From Acidobacteriota bacterium (GTDB taxonomy: Bacteria > Acidobacteriota > Vicinamibacteria > Vicinamibacterales > UBA8438): a stretch of DNA of 64,000 nt. Positions 57,893-64,000 of this stretch are shown here, one piece after another. The position numbers were made by a program, and so were the translations under genes. The DNA lies in NCBI GenBank assembly GCA_009838525.1, contig VXRJ01000018.1, positions 335,087 through 399,086 of the forward strand. The letters run 5' to 3'. Every line of letters begins with the position of its first letter. The stretch's first letter is position 1. Under the pieces are notes generated by a model. That model was not told where the DNA came from and did not search any database. It saw nothing but the letters and a program-made list of their open reading frames with translations.

Positions 57893-58978
57893 ATGAGCAG
57901 GGCAAGGTACGCAGCGCTCGGGTTGGTAGCACTGATTGCCGTGGGTTGCGGCGCGCCGGCGCCGGAACCAGCTCCCGAGCCGGAACCTGAGGCGGACGCC
58001 GCTCCGGACCCGCCGCAGTTCGCCGTCACCGGGGAGCACCCGTGCGACCCGGTCGGAGAGGTTCGGTTCATCTGCGACATGGTCAGTCCCGAGGACATTG
58101 CCGTGATTCCCGGGGCGGAGTGGGCGATTGCGTCAGGCGCTCGGGAGGGGGGCCGCATCCACCTGCTGAACGTGGCCGACAAGACGTCGACCCTGCTGTA
58201 CCCGACACCGTCCAGCGAGCACCGGCTGGATGCCGAACGGTATCCGAACTGCCCCGGCCCGCTCGATCTCGCCGAAGCCGAAACGTCCCGGCCCCACGGG
58301 CTCTACCTTGATCCGGGGTCCGGCAGCATTCACACCCTGCTGGTGGTTCATCACGGCCCGCGGGAGTCCATCGAGTTCTTTGAGGTAGATGCCGGGGGTG
58401 AGCAGCCGACCCTGACCTGGACCGGGTGCGCGGTGGCTCCCGAGGGCGCGAATCTCAACTCGGTCGTCGCCCTGCCCGGAGGCGGGTTCGCCACGACGAA
58501 TGCCGGAATCGGTGTTTGGGAGTGGCATGCCGACAGTGGCTGGGAGGTTATTCCGGGGAGCGAGGACACCGCCGCGAACGGCATCGAGGTGTCGGCGGAC
58601 GGGGAAGTGCTCTACATCGCGGGATGGGCGGAGGAGAAGCTGACGCGCTTGTCGCGCGGCCGGACACCGATGGAAAAGGAAGTCATCCAGCTCGGATTCC
58701 GGCCCGACAATTTGCGCATGGCGCTCGACGGCTCCGTGATCTTCGCCGCGGGTCACACCGACAGGGACGGGAATTCGATCACCGATCCCCGCGAGCCGAC
58801 GCTTGAGACGAGCAACGTGGCCGCCATCGATCCGGAGACGCTGGAATTCGAGCGCATCCTCGTGCAACCGGCGATGGCAGGGTTCATAGCATCGACCACC
58901 GCCATTCAGATCGGCGATGAAATGTGGCTGGGGTCGTACCGCGGGGACCGGCTCGCCTACCTTCCGGCCCCGGAGTAG
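57893..58978 (+). CDS. SMP-30/arylesterase-like propeller lipoprotein
   Basis: 361 residues. GGGAGGGGGGCGTC before the ATG; lipoprotein signal ending LIAVGCGAP (cysteine near 19), then a Pro/Glu-rich linker (PEPAPEPEPEADAAPDP). The body is a weak six-blade propeller: FICDMVSPEDIAVIPGAEWAI, TSRPHGLYLDPGSGSIHTLLVVHHG, GANLNSVVALPGGGFATTN, TAANGIEVSADGEVLYIAGWAEE, RPDNLRMALDGSVIFAAGH. HGLYL, LNSVV and ANGIEVS match the metal-site strands of paraoxonase/arylesterase and SMP-30 enzymes. Probably an anchored lactonase or esterase. Converges on a Tat-exported epoxide hydrolase. Confidence 0.82.
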   Translation: MSRARYAALGLVALIAVGCGAPAPEPAPEPEPEADAAPDPPQFAVTGEHPCDPVGEVRFICDMVSPEDIAVIPGAEWAIASGAREGGRIHLLNVADKTSTLLYPTPSSEHRLDAERYPNCPGPLDLAEAETSRPHGLYLDPGSGSIHTLLVVHHGPRESIEFFEVDAGGEQPTLTWTGCAVAPEGANLNSVVALPGGGFATTNAGIGVWEWHADSGWEVIPGSEDTAANGIEVSADGEVLYIAGWAEEKLTRLSRGRTPMEKEVIQLGFRPDNLRMALDGSVIFAAGHTDRDGNSITDPREPTLETSNVAAIDPETLEFERILVQPAMAGFIASTTAIQIGDEMWLGSYRGDRLAYLPAPE

Positions 58979-59003
58979 CCGTTCGGATCGGACAAGGCGC
59001 CAG

Positions 59004-60293
59004 TTACAGGGAGCGCAGGAAATCGAGCACGAGCCGGTTGACCTCGGCTGACTTCTCCTGCTGCACCCAGTGGCCGGCGCCGTCGAGCAAGTGCAGTCCG
59101 CGAAGGTCGGTGCAGGCCTGCGTCTCCATCCGTTCGAGGGCCCCCGGCCGCTGGTGGATGCCCCAGTCGTGCGCCCCGGCGATGAAGAGCGAGGGCTGGT
59201 CGATGGTCCGTCCGGCGAACACCTGGAGGTCGGCGTTGATGCCGCCTCCGAAAATGGACGATACGGAACTCACGCTGCGATACCACTGCAGCCCGCCCTG
59301 GAACCCCGTTCTCTCGTACTCCGCGCTGTAGACCCGCAGCTCGTCGTCCGGCAGCCACTCGCAGGCGGCAATCTCTGCCGGCGACGGCATGTGTTCGGCG
59401 ACCGTCTCCGCCATCCCCCGGCCGAGGTTCAGGACGTAGTAGCGGGGGAGGCGGGCCAGCGCGGCGGCAGACCATTCCCCTAGCGGCTCCGGTTGATTGC
59501 CGCTCCAGTCGGCGCTCTTCATGTGGTAGTAGGCGCGCAGAAAGTCGTGCACGCCCTGCGGCGCTCGCCACAGGTCATCGTTCGCCTCGCGCGTGGCGTA
59601 GAACCGGCGATAGTGCCAGCGGGGCGGATCAAGAGCCGCCAGGTCGGCGTCGATATCGGTTGCGGGGGCGTCAGCCGCCTCGCGGCCGGGTGACCCGTCG
59701 GCGGTGCCGAACGGCAGCCTCGCCGTCCCACCGAACGGCGCGCTCATCAGGACGACGGATCGGAACACGTCCGGACGCGCGATGGCGCACCACGATGCCA
59801 CCAGGGAGCCGAAGTCGTGGCCGGCGAGATGAATCTCGCGATAGCCAAATGCCGACACCAGCGAGAGCATGTCGCGCACCTCGTTCAGCATCCGGAACGG
59901 TCGCAGGTCGTCGTCATAGCGAACATCGGTACTGGCGGTGCGCCCGTAGCCGCGCAGGTCCGGCGCGAGGACGTGATAGCCGGCGTGGGCGAGGGCCGGA
60001 ATCAGCCGCCGCCAGCTATAGGCAAGCTCGGGGAATCCATGCAGCAGCAGGACGCCCGCCCGCGCGGTCGCGCGCCCGCCCGCTTCCAGAACATGCATGC
60101 GGATACCGTTAACGTTGCTGACGAACCGGGATCGCACGCCAGGCGGTAGCACGTCGTCAGCATACGGGCTGGCCGCATCGCGCTGGGTGGTGACGCCGGC
60201 GGCGGCGTGGGCGCGGGAAGCTCCCGCGGCGCCTACGATTCCGGCTGCGGCGCCCCGCAGAAGCTGCCTCCGCGTGAGCGGCGGGGAGGGCAT
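59004..60293 (-). CDS. Tat-exported epoxide hydrolase/alpha-beta hydrolase
   Basis: 429 residues from the ATG at 60293, GGGGAGGG ahead. Twin-arginine signal (LTRRQLLRGAAAGIVGAAG, cut near AHAA). The catalytic domain is soluble-epoxide-hydrolase-like: LLLHGFPELAYSWRRL (HGxP oxyanion hole), APDLRGYGRTAS, LAGHDFGSLVASW with the aspartate nucleophile, and DGAGHWVQQEKSAEVN with the base histidine; the cap holds tyrosines in WHYRRFYATRE and LPRYYVLN. Aspartate at the nucleophile position also occurs in haloalkane dehalogenases, so that is an alternative. It ends just 4 bases after the 4-coumarate:CoA-ligase-like gene in transcription order. Confidence 0.86.
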   Translation of the reverse strand: MPSPPLTRRQLLRGAAAGIVGAAGASRAHAAAGVTTQRDAASPYADDVLPPGVRSRFVSNVNGIRMHVLEAGGRATARAGVLLLHGFPELAYSWRRLIPALAHAGYHVLAPDLRGYGRTASTDVRYDDDLRPFRMLNEVRDMLSLVSAFGYREIHLAGHDFGSLVASWCAIARPDVFRSVVLMSAPFGGTARLPFGTADGSPGREAADAPATDIDADLAALDPPRWHYRRFYATREANDDLWRAPQGVHDFLRAYYHMKSADWSGNQPEPLGEWSAAALARLPRYYVLNLGRGMAETVAEHMPSPAEIAACEWLPDDELRVYSAEYERTGFQGGLQWYRSVSSVSSIFGGGINADLQVFAGRTIDQPSLFIAGAHDWGIHQRPGALERMETQACTDLRGLHLLDGAGHWVQQEKSAEVNRLVLDFLRSL

Positions 60294-60297
60294 GGGA

Positions 60298-61860
60298 TCA
60301 CGCCCGGGCGCGCTCGCGTTCCACCAGTTGTCTCCGGAGGATCTTGCCGGAGGGGACCTTGGGAATAGCCTCGACGAACTCCACCCGGCGGACCTTCTTG
60401 TGGGGCGCCACATGCCGGGCAACGTGGGACATGATGTCGTCCGCCGTCGCCTGCGAGCCCGGACGGAGGACGACGAACGCCTTGGGAACCTCGCCCGCCT
60501 CCTCGTCGGGACTCGGGATGACCGCGGCGTCGGCGACGGCCGGGTGGGACTGAACCGCCGCCTCCAGTTCCGCCGGGGCGATCGGGAAGCCCTTGTACTT
60601 GATCAGTTCCTTCAGGCGGTCGACGACGTACAGGTAGCCGTCGGCATCCGCCTTGCCGATGTCACCCGTATGGAGCCAGCCGTCGGCGTCAATCATGCTG
60701 CGGGTCGCCTCCTCGTTGTGGAGGTAGCCCTTCATCACCTGCGGGCCGCGCACCCAGACTTCGCCCAGCTCTCCCGCGGCGGCGTCCTCTCCGGTCTCGA
60801 TGTCGACAATCCGCCATTCGGTGTTCGGAAGCGACGTCCCCACCGACGTGATGCGCAGCTCGCGGCTCATCGGGTTGGTGTGGGTCACCGGGCTCGACTC
60901 GGTCAGGCCATAGCCTTGGCGGACCAGCATGTTGTTGCGGGTCGCCGCGCCCTTCGCGACCGACTCGGGCAGCGGCGCGGCGCCCGACATCACATCGCGC
61001 AACGAGGAGATGTCGAACTGATCGACCGCCGGGTGTTTCGCCAGCGCGAGGACGATGGGCGGCACCAGGTAGCCGGTCGTCACCTTGTACTGCTGGATGA
61101 GGCCGAGGAACTGTTCCAGATCGAAGCGCGGCATCGTGACGATCGTGGCCCCGGCGCGCAGCGCGGCGTTCATGATCACCGTCATGCCGTAGATGTGGTA
61201 GAACGGCAGGATTCCGATCAGGACGCTGTCCGAGTCGATCCCCTCCACGGCATCGATCTGCGACAGGTTGGCCACCAGGTTGAAATGCGTGAGCATGACG
61301 CCCTTCGGCATGCCGGTGGTGCCGCTGGAGTACGGCAACGCAACCAGATCCTCGCGGGGATCGAACTCTATTGCCGGCGGATCGCCTCCGCCCAACAGCG
61401 TCGCGAACGGCGTCGCCGCCTCCGCCTCGCCGAAGACGAATATCTCCTCGACGTCAGTTCCCCTGGCGCCCTCGCTGGCCGACGTGAGGAACTGCGGAAT
61501 CGTGAGCAGGAACTTGGCGCCCGAGTCGGACAGTTGGCGGTGCACTTCCTCAGCGGTGTAGAGCGGGTTCATCGTCGTCACCGCGCCCCCCGCCATGGCC
61601 ACGCCGTGAAAGGCGACCGCGTACTCCGGCAGATTCGGGCTGAAGATGGCGAAGACGTCGCCCTTCGAGAACCCGCGCGCAGCCAGACCGCCTGCGACGG
61701 CACGCACGGCGCCGCGCAACTGGGCGTAGGTAAGCGCGCGTCCCGACGGACCGTCGATCAGCGCCGGCTTGTCGGGCCACTGATCGACCCGCTCCAGCAG
61801 CATGTCGTGCAGCGGCCGGAGAGGAATCTCGATGGTGGGGAAGGGGCTCGTGTAGATCAT
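60298..61860 (-). CDS. acyl/aryl-CoA ligase (4-coumarate:CoA ligase-like)
   Basis: 520 residues. ANL enzyme of the 4CL branch: GAVTTMNPLYTAEEVHRQL, the P-loop YSSGTTGMPKGVMLTH, MSGAAPLPESV, QGYGLTESSPVTH, GWLHTGDIGKADADGYLYVVDRLKELIKYKGF as hinge, and the lysine in IPKVPSGKILRR. It would activate an aromatic or medium-chain acid to its CoA ester. GGGAGTCGAGCC is the likely ribosome binding site. It stands between an SDR gene 19 bases upstream and the Tat epoxide hydrolase 4 bases downstream, a possible operon for breakdown of an aromatic or alkene-derived compound. Confidence 0.92.
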   Translation of the reverse strand: MIYTSPFPTIEIPLRPLHDMLLERVDQWPDKPALIDGPSGRALTYAQLRGAVRAVAGGLAARGFSKGDVFAIFSPNLPEYAVAFHGVAMAGGAVTTMNPLYTAEEVHRQLSDSGAKFLLTIPQFLTSASEGARGTDVEEIFVFGEAEAATPFATLLGGGDPPAIEFDPREDLVALPYSSGTTGMPKGVMLTHFNLVANLSQIDAVEGIDSDSVLIGILPFYHIYGMTVIMNAALRAGATIVTMPRFDLEQFLGLIQQYKVTTGYLVPPIVLALAKHPAVDQFDISSLRDVMSGAAPLPESVAKGAATRNNMLVRQGYGLTESSPVTHTNPMSRELRITSVGTSLPNTEWRIVDIETGEDAAAGELGEVWVRGPQVMKGYLHNEEATRSMIDADGWLHTGDIGKADADGYLYVVDRLKELIKYKGFPIAPAELEAAVQSHPAVADAAVIPSPDEEAGEVPKAFVVLRPGSQATADDIMSHVARHVAPHKKVRRVEFVEAIPKVPSGKILRRQLVERERARA

Positions 61861-61879
61861 GGCTCGACTCCCGTCCGGA

Positions 61880-62707
61880 TCAGCCGGTGGTCACGGTTGG
61901 CGCGGACGCGCCACGGCGGGTGAGATGCGTGCCGCCGTCGACCGGGATGACCGCTCCGTTCGTATAGGCGCCGGCGGCTGAGGCGAGGTAGATCGCAATC
62001 CCCGCCATGTCTTCCAGCCGGCCGATCCGGCCCAGTGGACACGCGTCGACGATGTTCCGACCGTAGGCTTCCAGAATGCCCGCGGTCATCTTGCTTTCGA
62101 AGAAGCCCGGGGCGACCGCGTTCACGGTGATTCGGCGAGGACCCAGCTCGACCGCGAGCGTCTTCGTCAGATGATGCACCGCCGCCTTGCTCGCGGAGTA
62201 GGCGAACGTGCCCGCTTCGAGCAGTTGCGGCACATGAATGCCGTCGATGGAGCCGACGACGATGACCCGGGCGGGGTCGTTGTCCGTCGCCGCCTGCTCC
62301 AGCAGAGGTGTCAGGTCGCGGGTCAAAAGAAACGGCGCCTTCACGTTGAGATCCAGCAACTTGTCGAACGCCGACTCGGGATACTCGGCGTACGGCGCGC
62401 CCCACGCGGCGCCGGCGTTGTTGATCAGGATGTGGAGACGATCCTCACGTGCACGGAACGCTTCGAGCAGGGCGGCGCGGCCGTCGGCGGTGGCCACGTT
62501 CGCCGGGAGCGCTTCGCACCGGCCGAGGGGAGACAACGCCGCTGCCGTACGCTCGCACGGGCCGGACTTTCGCGCCGTGAGATAGACCGACGCGCCAGCG
62601 CGAAGCAGGCCTTCCGCCATCATCCGGCCGATCCCTCGGGACCCACCGGTCACCAGCGCTACTTTGCCGTCGAGAGAGAAGAGCGAGGAGAGAGCCAACT
62701 CCGACAT
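61880..62707 (-). CDS. short-chain dehydrogenase/reductase
   Basis: 275 residues, classical SDR. NAD(P) site VALVTGGSRGIGRMMAEGLL, ILINNAGAAWG, catalytic VIVVGSIDG (Ser), FAYSASKAAVHHLTK (YxxxK) and the end signature IAIYLASAAGAYTNGAVIPVDGG. The basic residue in the first loop (TARKSGPCE) suggests NADP(H). It may be an alcohol or 3-oxoacyl reductase acting with the CoA ligase downstream. A TAGAAT hexamer lies 11 bases before the ATG and there is no good Shine-Dalgarno. Confidence 0.92.
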   Translation of the reverse strand: MSELALSSLFSLDGKVALVTGGSRGIGRMMAEGLLRAGASVYLTARKSGPCERTAAALSPLGRCEALPANVATADGRAALLEAFRAREDRLHILINNAGAAWGAPYAEYPESAFDKLLDLNVKAPFLLTRDLTPLLEQAATDNDPARVIVVGSIDGIHVPQLLEAGTFAYSASKAAVHHLTKTLAVELGPRRITVNAVAPGFFESKMTAGILEAYGRNIVDACPLGRIGRLEDMAGIAIYLASAAGAYTNGAVIPVDGGTHLTRRGASAPTVTTG

Positions 62708-62718
62708 CGGGAAGGCTG

Positions 62719-62724
62719 ATTCTA
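62719..62724 (-). promoter_or_regulatory. -10 element of the SDR gene, short-leader type
   Basis: TAGAAT on the minus strand with 11 bases to the ATG at 62707. It may drive the SDR, CoA ligase and epoxide hydrolase genes together. Confidence 0.45.
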
Positions 62725-62804
62725 GCAGCCCACGGGCCGCGGTCAGCCCATGGACGACTCGTGCGGACCCCGGTCGGCCGGCGGTGCGTCCCGCCGGAGC
62801 GGCG

Positions 62805-62810
62805 TATCAT
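62805..62810 (+). promoter_or_regulatory. -10 element, leaderless type
   Basis: TATCAT with 6 bases (GGGTCC) to the GTG at 62817 and no Shine-Dalgarno. Confidence 0.4.
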
Positions 62811-62816
62811 GGGTCC

Positions 62817-64000
62817 GTGTCAAGAAGCGCAATCGTTGTGGCAGGCGCCCTTCTGACTTTCCTGACGCTGGCCGGCACGGTGGCCGGGCAGGGCCGGGTT
62901 ACGCCGATCGGACCCGACGACGACGCGTGGACGGAGGATGTCCGTGCCGGCATAGAGACCTGGGGCGTCCATCCGGACGAGGCAACCCTGTTGCTCCGGA
63001 AGCTGGCACAGCATCCGCCGGCGCTCCACGGTCTCGGACCACTCGCTCGCTACCTGCGTCAGCGCTCGACGGTGCCCGTAGTGGATGGGCTCCTGATCGG
63101 GCTGCGGCTGGCGTGGCTCTGCCAATCGGAGGCTCTGTGGGCGGAACTGGCGGCCGAGGCGCGAACCTACGGCCTGGGAGACGCCGACCTGCGCCGTGTC
63201 GCGGAAGGGACGGACGCCGGATGGGGGGTCTGGGACGGCGCCATGCTTCGCGTGGCGGATCAGATCTACCGCTACGCCATGCTTCAGGATGACACCTGGG
63301 CGGTGCTGGCCGATCGGTACAACACGCAGCAGATGATCGACGTGATCTTTACTGCCGCGGAGTACATCCTGCTGTCGATGCTTGCCAACAGTCTCGGGGT
63401 GGAACCGGACGAACGGTTCGGCGACCGGCTCCCCACTGGCGTGCGCCGCGCCATGGAGCCGGCGGGGCCGCCTCCGTCGCCGCTTGCCGAGCCTCGCTTC
63501 GACCCGATGCCGCGTAGCGAGTGGAGCGAAGAGGTGCGTGAGCTGCTCGACCCGCGAAGCGAAGGTGGTCCGGTCCTCAACTTGTATGCGACGCTGGCGC
63601 GGCATCCGGTTTTCTACCGGCCGCGCGCCGTGCAGTCGGCCTACATCCGGCTCGGCGCGACACTGACGCCGCGCGCCCGCGAGATCCTGATTCTCCGGAT
63701 CGGTTGGCTCTGCGGCTCCGAGTACGAGTGGTCGCAGCACGTCCGTGTGGCGCGCCGCATCGGTATGAGCGACGACGAGATCCGGCGCATTGCGGTGGGG
63801 GCCGATGCGCCAGGCTGGGATCCACTGGAGGCGGCGCTGATCCGCGCGACGGATGAGCTGCACCGCGACGACACCATCAGTAACCGCACCTGGCAGGAGT
63901 TGTCCGATGACTACGGCATTCCCGAGTTGATCGATGTCGTGATCACGGTGGCGGGCTACCGGATGGTCTCCATTGCGCTCAACTCGCTTGGCATCCAGCT
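62817..64000 (+). CDS. exported protein with two carboxymuconolactone decarboxylase-like repeats, 3' end outside window
   Basis: 394 codons to the window edge with no stop, starting from a GTG at 62817 (VSRSAIVVAGALLTFLTLAG), which opens a Sec signal cut near VAGQG. The body is two CMD/AhpD-like all-helical repeats. Repeat 1: LRLAWLCQSEALWAELAAEARTYGL, VLADRYNTQQMIDVIFTAAEYILLSML. Repeat 2: LRIGWLCGSEYEWSQHVRVARRIGM, LSDDYGIPELIDVVITVAGYRMVSIAL. The E-x3-H pattern of CMD active sites is complete only in repeat 2 (EYEWSQH); repeat 1 has EALWAEL. No CXXC, so not an AhpD-type peroxidase. Secretion of a CMD protein is unusual. Confidence 0.82.
   Translation, partial: MSRSAIVVAGALLTFLTLAGTVAGQGRVTPIGPDDDAWTEDVRAGIETWGVHPDEATLLLRKLAQHPPALHGLGPLARYLRQRSTVPVVDGLLIGLRLAWLCQSEALWAELAAEARTYGLGDADLRRVAEGTDAGWGVWDGAMLRVADQIYRYAMLQDDTWAVLADRYNTQQMIDVIFTAAEYILLSMLANSLGVEPDERFGDRLPTGVRRAMEPAGPPPSPLAEPRFDPMPRSEWSEEVRELLDPRSEGGPVLNLYATLARHPVFYRPRAVQSAYIRLGATLTPRAREILILRIGWLCGSEYEWSQHVRVARRIGMSDDEIRRIAVGADAPGWDPLEAALIRATDELHRDDTISNRTWQELSDDYGIPELIDVVITVAGYRMVSIALNSLGIQ

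Noticed and set aside
1-64000. tRNA, rRNA, riboswitch, CRISPR or transposase
   Set aside because: Read through for cloverleaf-like runs, regularly spaced repeats, and DDE or tyrosine recombinase motifs; none was convincing.

Overview
The window is GC-rich (roughly two-thirds GC by eye), densely coded on both strands, and has no rRNA, tRNA, CRISPR array, phage or insertion sequence that I can recognise. The gene content points to an Acidobacteriota genome, most likely of the Vicinamibacteria type: two CBM9/DUF5916 outer-membrane barrels, many exported beta-propeller proteins (PQQ-like, NHL, SMP-30), a paralogous pair of secreted proteins with PDLQG motifs, a NupG-type transporter beside sugar-isomerase TIM barrels, and an unusually high share of Sec, Tat and lipoprotein signals. 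The assignment is inferred from gene families, not from a marker gene.

Layout. 1-5.7 kb: the end of an acyl-CoA synthetase, an exported PQQ-type dehydrogenase and two secreted paralogues of unknown function. 5.8-11.8 kb: a divergent sugar cluster with a NupG-like permease, a Tat-exported TIM-barrel/DUF1080 fusion and a Tat-exported hydroxypyruvate-isomerase-like protein on one strand, and a cytosolic TIM-barrel isomerase plus a Gfo/Idh/MocA dehydrogenase on the other. This set fits oxidation and cleavage of glycosides through keto-sugars. 11.7-20.1 kb: a DUF5916 barrel, a HupE/UreJ-type membrane protein, an NHL lipoprotein, a cytochrome c'-like protein, a small exported protein, an FKBP isomerase and a BamB-like propeller. 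20.3-28.4 kb: a glycosyltransferase behind three copies of an AT-rich motif, then a probable operon of serine hydrolase, lactonase-like lipoprotein, two tandem epoxide-hydrolase lipoproteins, an exported cupin and bioA.

28.4-35.3 kb: alpha/beta hydrolase, arsM divergent from an acyl-CoA synthetase, a PadR regulator with a membrane protein, a haloacid dehalogenase, PhzF and a membrane protein. 35.4-37.3 kb is a small accessory patch (Phd/VapC, an aspartic-protease-like protein, an HNH remnant) next to a large MalT-type LuxR regulator with a dyad over its start. 40.1-43.8 kb: DUF6069-like protein, haloacid dehalogenase, cupin, phytanoyl-CoA dioxygenase and a SAF-domain oxidoreductase. 43.8-48.3 kb holds a nucleotidyltransferase toxin-like pair, an AbgT transporter, a secreted triple-RidA protein and a VapBC pair. 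48.4-64 kb: hydrolases, a second DUF5916 barrel, a serine hydrolase, GNAT, a 3-hydroxyisobutyrate-dehydrogenase-like enzyme, AlkD, MutY, an anion permease, a lactonase-like lipoprotein, a Tat epoxide hydrolase, a 4-coumarate:CoA-ligase-like enzyme, an SDR, and a two-repeat carboxymuconolactone-decarboxylase protein running off the end.

Two genome-wide habits stand out. At least ten genes have a TANNNT hexamer ending only 6-11 bases before the start codon and mostly lack a Shine-Dalgarno, which suggests leaderless transcripts. Several convergent gene pairs share a strong hairpin, in one case with both stop codons inside the stem. A short imperfect palindrome also recurs in three intergenic gaps.
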